Of a stretch of 52,732 nt of DNA, positions 1-10,247 are shown piece by piece. Below the pieces are notes generated by a model, which saw only the letters and a list, made by a program, of their open reading frames with translations, was not told the origin of the DNA and ran no database searches. The stretch is from IMG/VR virus record IMGVR_UViG_3300038423_000224, positions 1 to 52,732 of that record, one strand, 5' to 3'. The stretch comes from a virus. The position numbers were made by a program, and so were the translations under genes. Position 1 is the stretch's first letter; the number at the start of each line of letters is the position of its first letter.

Positions 1-1772
1 ATGACTTCCGGTGTGCCTTGGACAAGATAAGGTCCGCTACTAAACACACCAGGGAGATTAGGGAGGTCATCATACGCTGCAATGTTTTGAACACCGAACT
101 CATAAAGAGCTCCTTCAAAGTGCTGATGAATACCAGGCTGTGGACGTTGCACCGAGAAAGGCAAGCTAGATTGAAGCTGAGCCAGGGTGTCACGGCGCAG
201 TGTATCCGGCGCCTGTACCAAGTACTCTTTCAACGCATAGTTTGTCTGGGCAAAGGTCACAACAAAAGATCTTACTAGCTGGCGCGCGAACTTGAAAGTA
301 ACTGCGCGGTCAAGAATGAATGGCGTGCTGACTACGATGGTCTGGTTTGCATCTGTAAATCCAAGAGCCACAATGCTTGTGATGGTTGGTGAGAAGTTAG
401 TGAAAGGTTCCAGATGCAGACCATTCATGTAGACAGTCTGCTGTAGCGTAATAGTCAGTTGAGCGGTCTCACCGAATGTTCCTGAGCCCGGAGTAGTCAC
501 AAGCAGAACCATTTCTCCAGCCGCGGCTACGTTTGTCGAGCTACCTATCACCTGTAGATAGAGTCCCAGTGGAACCCCAAGCTCATCAAAGAGCGGGAAG
601 TTACCATTCTGAATATCGATCGGAATGAAGTCTGTCGTATCGTCCGGATACGGACGATTCTGATCCAACATGAAGATAGGACTCCAGTGTGTCTGATCGA
701 TCGAGCACTGATAAGCCGGATAGTATTCCTCGAACATGATCGTGACATTCTGTCCAGGCAGAGCACCAGTCGATAGAACAGTCAGCTGTGATGTCTGATT
801 GACTGTGTAATCCAGACCTTGAGTGAAGACCTTGGTTGGAGTAAAGACTTGGACGGTGTCGGCTGTTACATTGAATGGACTGAGTTTGATGACCTGATTA
901 CCTATCAGGTTTGTGACGATGATATTTTGTTGGCGAGGCTGGAATAGGATGCGTACATAGACAGGAAGACTTCCTCCTGCCACTGAGCCTGTGGCAGTAT
1001 AGAGCCCAGCGGCCGAACCGCCCACCGGCAGTTGTACCGCGATAACTGGCGCACCAAACGTAAGTATCGGAGAGGGTTCCAGAGTAGAGAGATACGCCCA
1101 CGTCTGGTCATTACTATAGATGGTTTCATACTGTGTCTGTCCTGAGTTCGGAGTAAAGGACCAGGCTATATCCTTCACCGGTATGTTACGGTGGATTGTG
1201 GGGGAACCAATACCTTGTGTAGCCGTACTATCCCCACTGAGTACATAGGAAACATCCGGTACTGGAGTGAGATAAGCTACACCATTAGTGGGGTCGGTCT
1301 GATAGGTAGCACCACCTGTAGTAGGATAAACCTCACTTGTAGAACCATGACCCGACTCGAAGTTCCAGAGACTGACCTGGGAAGTTGGCAAGTATGGGCG
1401 TTGGGATCCCCATACTTCTATCTCGGCCGCGGCGATTGTCTTATCAATCAGATCCGATTCCTTCTGGATTGTGGAAAGCAGAGCCGTGATTGTGCTCTGC
1501 ATGTTCTCCACTTCACTTGTTATTGCATTGTAGCGCGCCTGTAGAGTCTGTACCGGAGTATTCACGTCCGTCACATAGGCAGTATTGCCGGCCGCCGGAA
1601 GGGTAAGAGTCGAGAAACTCTGGCCTTCAGCCTGGATGGTCTGGGCCGCCGACGTATCAAACAGAGTTCCACCACCATACTCGCCAGCAGAGATATCCGT
1701 CTCAAGCTGAGCCAGCAGCTGCTCATACAGATAAGCAGTGAGGTTCGATTGGTAGTTTCCAAGTAGTTGCAT
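1..1772 (-). CDS. Tail/baseplate-associated structural protein, 3' end cut by window edge
   Basis: An open frame runs from an ATG at 1772 to the window edge without a stop, giving about 590 residues, so the C-terminus is missing. The start overlaps the stop of the preceding gene as TAATG. The first 120 residues look helical and carry a coiled-coil-like stretch (ITSEVENMQSTITALLSTIQ). After this the protein is rich in beta-prone Thr, Ser, Val and Gly, as in fibre or tail-tip proteins. No family is recognised. Position at the end of the baseplate and fibre run suggests a virion protein attached to the baseplate or fibres. A role in receptor binding is possible but unsupported by any motif. Confidence 0.75.
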   Translation of the reverse strand, partial: MQLLGNYQSNLTAYLYEQLLAQLETDISAGEYGGGTLFDTSAAQTIQAEGQSFSTLTLPAAGNTAYVTDVNTPVQTLQARYNAITSEVENMQSTITALLSTIQKESDLIDKTIAAAEIEVWGSQRPYLPTSQVSLWNFESGHGSTSEVYPTTGGATYQTDPTNGVAYLTPVPDVSYVLSGDSTATQGIGSPTIHRNIPVKDIAWSFTPNSGQTQYETIYSNDQTWAYLSTLEPSPILTFGAPVIAVQLPVGGSAAGLYTATGSVAGGSLPVYVRILFQPRQQNIIVTNLIGNQVIKLSPFNVTADTVQVFTPTKVFTQGLDYTVNQTSQLTVLSTGALPGQNVTIMFEEYYPAYQCSIDQTHWSPIFMLDQNRPYPDDTTDFIPIDIQNGNFPLFDELGVPLGLYLQVIGSSTNVAAAGEMVLLVTTPGSGTFGETAQLTITLQQTVYMNGLHLEPFTNFSPTITSIVALGFTDANQTIVVSTPFILDRAVTFKFARQLVRSFVVTFAQTNYALKEYLVQAPDTLRRDTLAQLQSSLPFSVQRPQPGIHQHFEGALYEFGVQNIAAYDDLPNLPGVFSSGPYLVQGTPEV

Positions 1773-2284
1773 TAGGCCACGTCAAAGTCTGCAGTTAGTT
1801 GAATGTTGTAGATATCGTACTGTGTTGCTTGCTCAGGGATGACATACTTAAGCACCAGGTTCGCCGAGTCAAATGGTCCAAGAACACCATTCAAACCGTT
1901 CAATCCTACGGCAACCGCTGGCAAAAGCACCCAGGTCGAGGGCGCGGCTTCATAGCCATAGGTTGTGGAGAAAGCCGTATAGGTTTTGCCACCATCATAG
2001 CTAATGAACAACCCGCCACCTTGTGTTGGCCATACTCCCTGTACAACAGCAATCTGTTTGGGATCGCCCGTCAGATAGAGTTTCACATTACGAAATGTAT
2101 CGAATGTCTGTAAGTCATGGGAACTGGAGGACATACGTACATTGACTGGGGTTGTTTCATGGCTAGGGAATGTGATGCCCTGAACACATTGATTCTCCTG
2201 GAAGACAAGATTCACCAATCCAATAAGGACGGCCGAGCCTTGTGTCCAGTTCAGGTATACTCCGGGAGTGGGTAGGTTGCTCAT
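1772..2284 (-). CDS. Small virion protein of the tail-fibre region, unknown function
   Basis: This 170-residue protein is joined to both neighbours by one-base TAATG overlaps, so it is very probably translated by coupling inside the baseplate/fibre operon. It has no signal peptide or transmembrane segment. The sequence is beta-rich. A segment reading GGGLFISYDGGKTYTAF resembles the Asp-box or BNR turn (S-x-D-x-G-x-T-W) seen in sialidase-like propellers, with Tyr in place of Trp. A single such box does not make a propeller, so I treat it only as a structural hint. The likely role is a small connector or fibre-associated subunit. Confidence 0.75.
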   Translation of the reverse strand: MSNLPTPGVYLNWTQGSAVLIGLVNLVFQENQCVQGITFPSHETTPVNVRMSSSSHDLQTFDTFRNVKLYLTGDPKQIAVVQGVWPTQGGGLFISYDGGKTYTAFSTTYGYEAAPSTWVLLPAVAVGLNGLNGVLGPFDSANLVLKYVIPEQATQYDIYNIQLTADFDVA

Positions 2285-3852
2285 TATGCTGTGGTCTCGT
2301 TGCCTTCAGAGTCATAGTAAGTTATGACTGGTATTGTTCCCATGGGTACAACGGCATTTACAATCTGTGATACTTCCGCAGAAGTGAACGTTTGTAGAAG
2401 CGTGACTGGCAGATACAGCATCATAGATCCGCCGGCCGGGAATGGCTTACCATCCCAGAATCCGAGATCCCAGAAGTTGACTGCCTGAGGAATGCCTTGA
2501 TATAGTGGCGCCAATCCGCCACCGCGCACACGCGCGTCAGTGAAAGTAAAGTCTCCCACCGACACGGCCTGGCCTACCAGTATTGTACCAAAGAAATGGT
2601 TGGTTCCTTGGGTAGGGACAGGATCATTCGTAGCAGTTATAGTGCCATTCTCATCCTGAACCTGGTAGTAGATATAGTGCAGAGGATCTGCACCATCAAT
2701 CTTCTGATAGAACGAAATGATCTTGTTCCGAACACTCGGATTGGTGTATGGGTTGATATCCAAGCTACTGAAGACTACATCAGGCTCCAGGTAAGAGAAG
2801 AACCCAAAGATGATGTCTGTCGGTTCAGTCTCAACCGATACTTGTACGACTCCAGTGTTAGGATCTATATCCACGAACTGATTCAACCGCCATGGGTATA
2901 GGAAGCCGTTGCCTGTTTGTCCAGCCAATGCATACTTCAGAACGTAGTTCTTGTCATAGATCAATACGTTAGGGTAGACGTTGTTGTAGAGGATAGGACG
3001 ACGCTCGAACTGAATCAAGTGCGTTGCTATCGAAGTACCCGGGACCCAGCTCCCCAGCTGGTAGGGCTTTTGAGGAGTCCAGACTTGATTGCCGTACTCC
3101 GGCGGGATGTGCTGTAGACTGAATCGTATACGCGCGCGCCATGGATCATTTGGAATGTCATTGTAAGGCTGCAGGATCTGGTATCCGTTCTGTGCATACC
3201 ATCTTACATAGTAAGTAGTAGCAGCATTCACCGTAAGAACGATCGTAGAAGCTGTATAGGTGTTCTCACTGGGCGTAAAGGGAGCCGAGGCGATCACATT
3301 ATAGAACTTCAGAATCTCCAGATGAAGGAAACCAACTGCATCAACGTAGCGTACCTGGTATTGAACGTAAGGCAACACCGTGTTATTGACATTCGGTAGA
3401 GAGTGAAGCAAGAAGGTAGCTGTAACACTTCCCCGAGTCAGCGAACGAATGATAGGACCAGATGCTGATGTCATAGTCGGCGTTGCTATCGTATTACCTT
3501 TGAGGTCGAGAATCGTTACGTTTGACACCCCGGTTGGTAATACATGCTGATAGTACAACGGACTTCCTAACCCATCAACTTGATCCGTTAGCTCAAAGAA
3601 CTGGTTAGCAAACTGATACTGCAACGCTCCAGAGATAGCTATTGAGGATTGTAAAGCTGGGGCAGTAAATACCGTATGAGGAGTAGTCAGCTGCGTCATT
3701 GTCAGCGCGCCAGGCTGATAGACATTGTTATTGACGTCTGTCAACTGGGACGGCGACTCAGGCGTAGTAGACACCTGAGCTATCGGAATCGACCTGGTGG
3801 GCAGATTCTGAGTGTAGTAAACGAACTGTACTCCACGATTGGGTGTAGGCAT
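2284..3852 (-). CDS. Large tail-fibre/baseplate structural protein (522 aa), unknown family
   Basis: The ATG lies two bases beyond the stop of the upstream gene (TAATATG), and the stop overlaps the next start as TAATG. The protein has no membrane segment. It is rich in Tyr, Pro, Asn, Val and Thr, typical of beta-structured tail-tip and fibre proteins. No catalytic motif is apparent. Position after the 877-aa fibre-like protein and before two more beta-rich proteins suggests a structural part of the fibre network. I do not recognise the family. Confidence 0.75.
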   Translation of the reverse strand: MPTPNRGVQFVYYTQNLPTRSIPIAQVSTTPESPSQLTDVNNNVYQPGALTMTQLTTPHTVFTAPALQSSIAISGALQYQFANQFFELTDQVDGLGSPLYYQHVLPTGVSNVTILDLKGNTIATPTMTSASGPIIRSLTRGSVTATFLLHSLPNVNNTVLPYVQYQVRYVDAVGFLHLEILKFYNVIASAPFTPSENTYTASTIVLTVNAATTYYVRWYAQNGYQILQPYNDIPNDPWRARIRFSLQHIPPEYGNQVWTPQKPYQLGSWVPGTSIATHLIQFERRPILYNNVYPNVLIYDKNYVLKYALAGQTGNGFLYPWRLNQFVDIDPNTGVVQVSVETEPTDIIFGFFSYLEPDVVFSSLDINPYTNPSVRNKIISFYQKIDGADPLHYIYYQVQDENGTITATNDPVPTQGTNHFFGTILVGQAVSVGDFTFTDARVRGGGLAPLYQGIPQAVNFWDLGFWDGKPFPAGGSMMLYLPVTLLQTFTSAEVSQIVNAVVPMGTIPVITYYDSEGNETTA

Positions 3853-3853
3853 A

Positions 3854-6487
3854 TTACACGATTGTAAAGACGAATGGGCTATTCACTGGTGTACCACCTG
3901 TTGGGGTAACAGTTAGAACACCGGTTGTTGCTCCCGCAGGGATGGTGCAAGTAATACTTGTCGAAGAGTATCCAGAGATGGCTGCAGCGTGGCCGTTGAA
4001 AGCAAATGTGCCCGAGCTACCAAAGTTACGACCCTGGATCTGAACAGTGTTTCCAACAGATCCCTGGTTGAAAGTCTGGGTTGTTGTATCGAATGCACTA
4101 ATGATCAACGCATTCGCAGTTAGATTTCTCCAAGCAACCGCGCTAACTGCAGCAATACCGTTGAAGACATACTGATGGCTTTCATCAGCTGTTCCAATAA
4201 CCTTGACGATGCGAGTGCTGTTGTTAACCACAGCCTCGTAGTAGTTGCCCTTCGTGTCATAGGTAATGTTCATAGCAAATGACAGAGAAGCGCTGGCGTA
4301 GAAGTTAGTAGAGCTCCAACCCGTTGCTTCAGGCAAAGCTACTTGCTGAGTGCCTGCATACACACCATGACCGAAAGCGATTTCAAAGAAACCACCAAAG
4401 TTGATGATAACGTAGGTAATCGAAGCTGATGTGCTTGGGTAAGCAACATCCGCTTGACCTGTAGGATTGTGTGGCAATCCAGGCTGACCTGTTATTGTAC
4501 CCCCACCAGGATTGATTGAGTCACCTGGGAAGGAAGGTCCAGGAGTTGTCACAACACGAACAGAGATGTTTGTCTTTGCATCGGTGTACGCAGTGACATC
4601 AGAGATGATACCCGATACTGTAGTGTTGACGTAAGTCTCGCTGGCAGCACCAATATCAGCTGCACTCAAACCATGAGGATTGTTATTCCCATGAGAGTTG
4701 TAGTTAACGTGCTCAGCCAGCACATTAGCAATCAAGGACATCAAGCCAAGCGTACCACGATATGTAGCTGGTCCGCCTGTGCCGTTTAACCCTTGCGCGT
4801 TAGCCGCATTCGCCAGCAAGGAGTACAGATCTCCACTATGTGTCAAAGCTGCCTTGCGAACGTTTGTATTGCTTAAGAGAACAGCAGCATCGCCGGATAC
4901 CGAGGTCGTAGCTTCATTGACTGTGAAACCACCAGTATCAGAAGTTACAGAAGCCGGATGGCTTGTACCCAATCCCAGCTGTTGGCCAACGTGCGAAGCA
5001 GGAGCGGCGCCGACCTGAGAGGCTGTATAGTCTCCAGCTTGCGCGGTAACAACTCCAAAGCGGCCGTTGAATGACACAACGCCAGCGCTACCACCACTAG
5101 CAGCAAAGAGAGCATCGAGGGCCGCGGTGATTGTCTCTTTCTTTGTCTTGTAGATGAGAACATCGCTGGAGATACCACCCTGATTCAAAGTGGCTGTAGC
5201 TCCGGTGACTTCATCTACAGCATAAGGATTTGTCAGAATCAGAGTGGTAGCCGAAGACGATGTGCACAACAGTTCAACACCGTTGTTACCAACATTCGTG
5301 AAGCCGGCAACCGTAAAGCGATAGCCAACAAAGAAGTCGCCAGCGCCACTGACAGACTCACTACCAATGGTTCCTGTAATGGCACCGTTATAGGTTACAA
5401 CGCTGCCAGCAACAGATACAGATGACAGACTGAATGTTACGAATGCAGCTGGGTCATAGGCTGGGAGGTTAGCTGGGCCAGCATTGGTCCAAATCCACTC
5501 CACGCTGCTTGTCGGCGGGCTATTAGAAATAGCCTGCCATGTCACACCACCGACGTTTGTATTCCAACCGCCGAGAGTGTATGTAGGACCAGCAGTTACG
5601 GCAATCAGGTCAGTGACTGCTGTGGCTGGTATGTGAGCTGGCAAATAAGGACTGATTAGCTGAGGGCCTGTCTGCGTAGTAGAGCAGATCTGCAGGTTGC
5701 CGTTGCTGTCAACTACCTTTGCACCCGGGGCCGCGAGACCAGCAACCCACGTAGGATACGAAGAAGCCTGGAGACCTGTCTGAATAAGTTGAGCAACAGA
5801 CCCAGTCTCAACACTGAGAGGAGCTGGAACACGAGGATCGTGCACGCGCGCGTCAGTAGTACCAACAGCCAGGCCTGTAGTATCAGTTAATGCTACCAGC
5901 CCAGCCTGATTCGGATTACCTTGAGCATAAGGAAGCACGCCATTGATGTAAGTGACTGTCACGTTTGGCGTAGCACTCATGTCGAAGATAGCAAGGACGA
6001 TCGCCGATGAGTTCTTTGCAAACTGAGTAGGGCTCGGCGAGCCATGAGTATCTGTCCAGTCCACATCCAGGTTCAACTGGCCAGCCTGAATAGTGGGCTC
6101 GCCAGTAATACCATCGATGAAGGACGGATCATCCGAACTTGTCTTCTGATCCCATGACCAGTTCAAGTAAAGATTTACAGTGCCTGATACAGGCTGTGAG
6201 CCGGCTATCGTTACTGTATTACCCAGCGATTCAAAACGATCATTCACCAATACGTAGATTGGGAAGCTGGCATTGGAGTGCGTCATTACGATCGTAGAGC
6301 CAGTGATATTGAACACACAGTTGAGCAGCGTACCTTGTGCAAACAGCTGTGCCATACCGGTGATTCCGTTGATCGCAGTGACCGAACGGCCCTCGAGTAT
6401 AGTCTGCAGCAACGTCACGTTGCTGGCATCGAGGATGTTACCCCCGATGAAGTCAATATAGCGGTAGAGAGATGGATTTGAAGGCAT
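3854..6487 (-). CDS. Tail fibre protein with C-terminal IPT/TIG-like Ig domain
   Basis: This 877-residue protein has several fibre hallmarks. Around residue 208 it carries TTDARVHDPRVP, close to the TDARLSDARTP-type motif common in phage tail fibres. The last 65 residues look like an IPT/TIG Ig-like domain (VQIQGRNFGSSGTFAFNG, then alternating Thr/Val ending in PFVFTIV). Around residue 256 it has the VDSNGNLQ signature shared with three other proteins here, and around residues 383-425 a module (VGYRFTVAGF, then GNNGV and CTSSS) that resembles one in the protein at 46443-48122. The start has AAGGAA upstream. It probably forms a long or side tail fibre. Receptor binding is inferred from type and position only. 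Confidence 0.82.
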   Translation of the reverse strand: MPSNPSLYRYIDFIGGNILDASNVTLLQTILEGRSVTAINGITGMAQLFAQGTLLNCVFNITGSTIVMTHSNASFPIYVLVNDRFESLGNTVTIAGSQPVSGTVNLYLNWSWDQKTSSDDPSFIDGITGEPTIQAGQLNLDVDWTDTHGSPSPTQFAKNSSAIVLAIFDMSATPNVTVTYINGVLPYAQGNPNQAGLVALTDTTGLAVGTTDARVHDPRVPAPLSVETGSVAQLIQTGLQASSYPTWVAGLAAPGAKVVDSNGNLQICSTTQTGPQLISPYLPAHIPATAVTDLIAVTAGPTYTLGGWNTNVGGVTWQAISNSPPTSSVEWIWTNAGPANLPAYDPAAFVTFSLSSVSVAGSVVTYNGAITGTIGSESVSGAGDFFVGYRFTVAGFTNVGNNGVELLCTSSSATTLILTNPYAVDEVTGATATLNQGGISSDVLIYKTKKETITAALDALFAASGGSAGVVSFNGRFGVVTAQAGDYTASQVGAAPASHVGQQLGLGTSHPASVTSDTGGFTVNEATTSVSGDAAVLLSNTNVRKAALTHSGDLYSLLANAANAQGLNGTGGPATYRGTLGLMSLIANVLAEHVNYNSHGNNNPHGLSAADIGAASETYVNTTVSGIISDVTAYTDAKTNISVRVVTTPGPSFPGDSINPGGGTITGQPGLPHNPTGQADVAYPSTSASITYVIINFGGFFEIAFGHGVYAGTQQVALPEATGWSSTNFYASASLSFAMNITYDTKGNYYEAVVNNSTRIVKVIGTADESHQYVFNGIAAVSAVAWRNLTANALIISAFDTTTQTFNQGSVGNTVQIQGRNFGSSGTFAFNGHAAAISGYSSTSITCTIPAGATTGVLTVTPTGGTPVNSPFVFTIV

Positions 6488-6497
6488 GTGTTATTCC

Positions 6498-9400
6498 TTA
6501 TGGAGTGACGATCCCCAATCTATTTTGGTTGAGCACGCTGTCCGAGAGCGGCGTTGGATAGTATGGCGGACCAAGGGTCTGAGCCGTACTTGGTACGATA
6601 TACGGATTATTGATGAGCTGGTTCGGCGGTTGCATCTGCAACATGATTGAGTTGCTATAGATGTTCGTACCTACCACCTGCATCTGAATGATTTCTCTTT
6701 CCAGGAACTGAAATAGATAAGCCTGTACGAAGCCCTGAGACGGATTCGGCAGAGTCTTATCGAATACAACCTGAACAGCCTCACCATTAAATCCCTGAGA
6801 AGTATCAACCAACGTACCAGATAACTGAGCTGTAGGAGCAAGTACACCAGCATTTGTCTGATACGAAAGAGTTGTATAGCCAGCCGACGGTGTATTCAGA
6901 GATACTGCTGTAACTTTCCAGGAGCCATCGAGGCTTGGGGATGTGGCGTTGTAAACGTTGATGATATCGTTTACAGCGATCGTAATGGTATTGTGTCCTT
7001 GGATTACTTCGACTGTTGCTAGACCAGTACCATCGATTTGAGAGTTACCAAACAAGCTGAAGATGTTGTCAAAGTAATCGTTCCCGAGCTTATCATAGAC
7101 ATGGATAGGAACGGCCGTGCTTGGACCCGGAGTACCGCGGTTAGACCAAGCAACGGTATTGTCTGTTGTTGGTTGATTGAAAAGCTTGGCCCATGTCGGT
7201 GGAGTCAGACCAGAAGTTCCGGCACCACCGGTATTAACTTTCTGTATATTTCCATTAGGATCTAGAATCACATCCCCATCTTGATAATCATAACTAGGCA
7301 CCCAAGGGATAAGATTCTTAGTCCACTCAGTAAGAACACCGTTCATGATGAAGTTACTATACGTCAGTGTGGCTCCCGCTTCAGATTCAGTGCCCGAACC
7401 TGCAGTAGTTGTGGGAGTGCTAACAACATTACCGACAACCGACAGGACATTCTGGAAGCCATTCAATGTCGAAGTCGTACAGCCTACGATCTTGACATTC
7501 TGCCCTTTCTCAAGATTCGTTGGAGTGGTAGCCAGAGTATACTGAGCAACATTACCTGCCCAGGAGACACTGAGAATAGTCTCGGCGCCATCCACTGTAC
7601 CATCTGCTACGAAAGGCACAGCACCGGTAGCTAACAAGCTACCTGCTACTTGTGGCGTCGAGGCCAGTGATCCAGACTGTACCCACTGCACTGTCCAAAC
7701 TCCGGAGGACAAAGCAGCCGATGTCAAAACCCAGGAGCCATCCAATATAGAAGATGTAGCATTGGATATAGTGACAGGATTGCCCACGGCCAGGGTGATT
7801 GGAGGATTGTTCACCACTTGTGCTGTAGCGTGGCCAGACAAGGTCACACCTATATCCGCATTACCTGTCAGATCCAGCGCACTAAGACCGAACAAGGGTT
7901 GATTGCTCAGCACAGGATAGACATAATCCAGCCAACCTTCATTCGACGGAGGTGCAGCCCAGAGCTGGCTAATAGCAATCGGAACAGGCAATACCAGTGT
8001 ATCTGTTGGCCCGGCCAATCCAACGACAGTCACAGTCCCTGGATCATTTGGCATATTGACAGTCAGTGTATTGATAGAAGCATCGACCGTCAGTATCTGC
8101 CAATCACCATTCCAGGCCGCAGGAGCAAAGCCTGTCAGACGGAGATTACCACCTGCCCAATACTCATGCAACAGAGGAGCCGGCAGTTCAACAGTTCCGT
8201 AGCCGCCACCTGAAACTAAAGTCCAGGTAGGTGTAACTGAAGGCGTCTGTGTGGTACTAGTAACTAACCATGGAGATACAGTCGGAATGTAGAAACCAAA
8301 ATCGTTGTCAGGCTGATATACAAGGTTTGCAATCCCGTCACCACCAGTTACAACAACCACTGGAGTGGTATTGGGATCTACACCGTTGATCAACCCGCGG
8401 AACGGGTAACTCTGCAGCGGCTGTCCGTTGAGTGGATTGTATCCACCAGGTACAACCTGCAGCTGAGCACCTGGTATCACTTCATTCGGCAAGCTACCAA
8501 TGGCCGTAGCTGTTAATAGCGCATGGTCACCATTGTAATAGATAGGCCCATAGGCTATTAAGCCTATAATCGAGCTGAGTGTCGGAGGGATGGCGATCTG
8601 TGGCTTGTCGGCCGACAAAGTCACTGCCACTGGGCGTAGGACGCGATGCTGCAAGAACACGTAACCACTTGACAGGCCAGAGAATGCAGGATTCAGATCT
8701 GGGGTCAGGAGACGTGTATTCTTCAGGAGATCCTGTTCATCAGGGATGTTTGTATTTTGGATCTCAGTCTCATCCGGAACATCATACTCATACTCTACTG
8801 CTATGGCCGGGTTGACCACAGCAAAGAGAGGCTGGCCGGCAGCAGTACCACTAGCTTTGGGGAACGTGATGAAACCCTGCTCGCGATTAAACGTGTAGGC
8901 AGGGATATTGACGTCTGGCCCAGTAACATACAGCTTAATCACACTATCAACTGGATAGTATGGCAGATCAAAGTACTCGGTAACACCGCCCGACAACACA
9001 CCTAGTAAGATAGTTGTCTGGGGACTCTGAACTGCAGGATTGATTGTCAATATCCCTGTTACACGATCGACGGTAAACTGAGGGTTGACCACATCCGCAG
9101 GATTGAAGTTGGGTCCGAAAGTATAGCGAGCATTCAGATTGTATTCGTAGAAGCCCTGGCCATCCAAGCGCCAGTTACCAACAAAGACGGTAGTTTGTTC
9201 ACGCGGCGGAGCCAGCAGCTGATACGTTAGAGATCCACCGACAACGGATGGCAGGAACTCTAGGTTCCAGTTGTCAGATGGGAAGAAGTAACGCTTTACA
9301 CCAGTGAAGTACTGGCCATGCAGCGCGCGCAGATAGACAGAGCTATCGATCTCTTGCAACTCAATCGGCTCCAGGTCGTTGGTTTCGCCGATGCTACCCA

Positions 9401-10247
9401 CACCACCGATAAACTCCTGAGTGATCTTGCTGGTATCTGTATCCCACTTTGTAGGCACAATGGCAACTGAGTTCTCAGTTGTATTATCGCGCCAGCGATA
9501 TTGTCCCCAGGTGAATCCAGGTAGATTAACAGATACCTGTCGGTTCACAGGCAGCAAACGCATTCTCTGAGCCAAACCCTGATCGCGTTGCTGTATATAC
9601 AATATACACGACGGCTGCACGACATAGTGAGCCACATCATTCATGTCGATCGGGTGATACAACCCTGTAGGCAGGATCGACAGGTTGAGATACTGTGCTT
9701 CGGCGCCGGCTGGAGCTGTAAACTGCAGATTGATCTGTACTGCGTTAGCAATACCAGAAATGATTGTGCTGATTGGCAGCAACAGAGGAACTCCTGGCGG
9801 CCCATAAGTGCCGCTAGGAAGAGCCAAGCTAAGTCCAACAGGACCAGCAGACATACCACTGATCAAAATCGTGATGTTACCAGATACACTGGTGTAAGTA
9901 GTCTGTGGATAAACAATAGCACCAACTAGATGTCCAGCAGCTGTCGTACTGTTGTACCCGCGGGTGCACCCGCTGATGTGTGGAGAAGGTGTCTTGGATG
10001 CCGAAGAGTAAGCGATCTCTTCCCCATCGATTGTTATCACCCCACCTGTCGGGGAGAACTCATCAACCTGAGTAAGGTAGATTGTTGTTGCTGAAGGAGA
10101 GACGCCCTGAGAAACGATAGACGTATATGCATCACCAAGATACGCAGAGGTAGTCTTGATGGCACCCTTCGTCGGGACAGACGTCCACTTAGGTGTGAAG
10201 CCTGTAATAGGCAGGGTCAGTCCAGCATCTTTGAACCATTGTAGCAT
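6498..10247 (-). CDS. Giant tail-tip/baseplate-associated protein with repeated beta modules (1249 aa)
   Basis: The start overlaps the stop of the upstream gene in TAATG. Residues about 48-112 hold a compact domain, with ITIDGEEIAYSS followed by ISGCTRGYNST and a late His-x-x-Gly, a pattern I know from large phage tail proteins. Around residues 815-870 is a beta module with the core VLTSAALSSGVWTV, almost repeated in the head-associated protein at 49946-51430. A second, weaker copy follows near residue 1100. Around residues 980-1030 is the GDVILDPNGNIQKV repeat shared with other fibre-like proteins. There is no membrane segment. It is probably a long structural protein bridging baseplate and fibres. 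Exact homology is unknown. Confidence 0.8.
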   Translation of the reverse strand: MLQWFKDAGLTLPITGFTPKWTSVPTKGAIKTTSAYLGDAYTSIVSQGVSPSATTIYLTQVDEFSPTGGVITIDGEEIAYSSASKTPSPHISGCTRGYNSTTAAGHLVGAIVYPQTTYTSVSGNITILISGMSAGPVGLSLALPSGTYGPPGVPLLLPISTIISGIANAVQINLQFTAPAGAEAQYLNLSILPTGLYHPIDMNDVAHYVVQPSCILYIQQRDQGLAQRMRLLPVNRQVSVNLPGFTWGQYRWRDNTTENSVAIVPTKWDTDTSKITQEFIGGVGSIGETNDLEPIELQEIDSSVYLRALHGQYFTGVKRYFFPSDNWNLEFLPSVVGGSLTYQLLAPPREQTTVFVGNWRLDGQGFYEYNLNARYTFGPNFNPADVVNPQFTVDRVTGILTINPAVQSPQTTILLGVLSGGVTEYFDLPYYPVDSVIKLYVTGPDVNIPAYTFNREQGFITFPKASGTAAGQPLFAVVNPAIAVEYEYDVPDETEIQNTNIPDEQDLLKNTRLLTPDLNPAFSGLSSGYVFLQHRVLRPVAVTLSADKPQIAIPPTLSSIIGLIAYGPIYYNGDHALLTATAIGSLPNEVIPGAQLQVVPGGYNPLNGQPLQSYPFRGLINGVDPNTTPVVVVTGGDGIANLVYQPDNDFGFYIPTVSPWLVTSTTQTPSVTPTWTLVSGGGYGTVELPAPLLHEYWAGGNLRLTGFAPAAWNGDWQILTVDASINTLTVNMPNDPGTVTVVGLAGPTDTLVLPVPIAISQLWAAPPSNEGWLDYVYPVLSNQPLFGLSALDLTGNADIGVTLSGHATAQVVNNPPITLAVGNPVTISNATSSILDGSWVLTSAALSSGVWTVQWVQSGSLASTPQVAGSLLATGAVPFVADGTVDGAETILSVSWAGNVAQYTLATTPTNLEKGQNVKIVGCTTSTLNGFQNVLSVVGNVVSTPTTTAGSGTESEAGATLTYSNFIMNGVLTEWTKNLIPWVPSYDYQDGDVILDPNGNIQKVNTGGAGTSGLTPPTWAKLFNQPTTDNTVAWSNRGTPGPSTAVPIHVYDKLGNDYFDNIFSLFGNSQIDGTGLATVEVIQGHNTITIAVNDIINVYNATSPSLDGSWKVTAVSLNTPSAGYTTLSYQTNAGVLAPTAQLSGTLVDTSQGFNGEAVQVVFDKTLPNPSQGFVQAYLFQFLEREIIQMQVVGTNIYSNSIMLQMQPPNQLINNPYIVPSTAQTLGPPYYPTPLSDSVLNQNRLGIVTP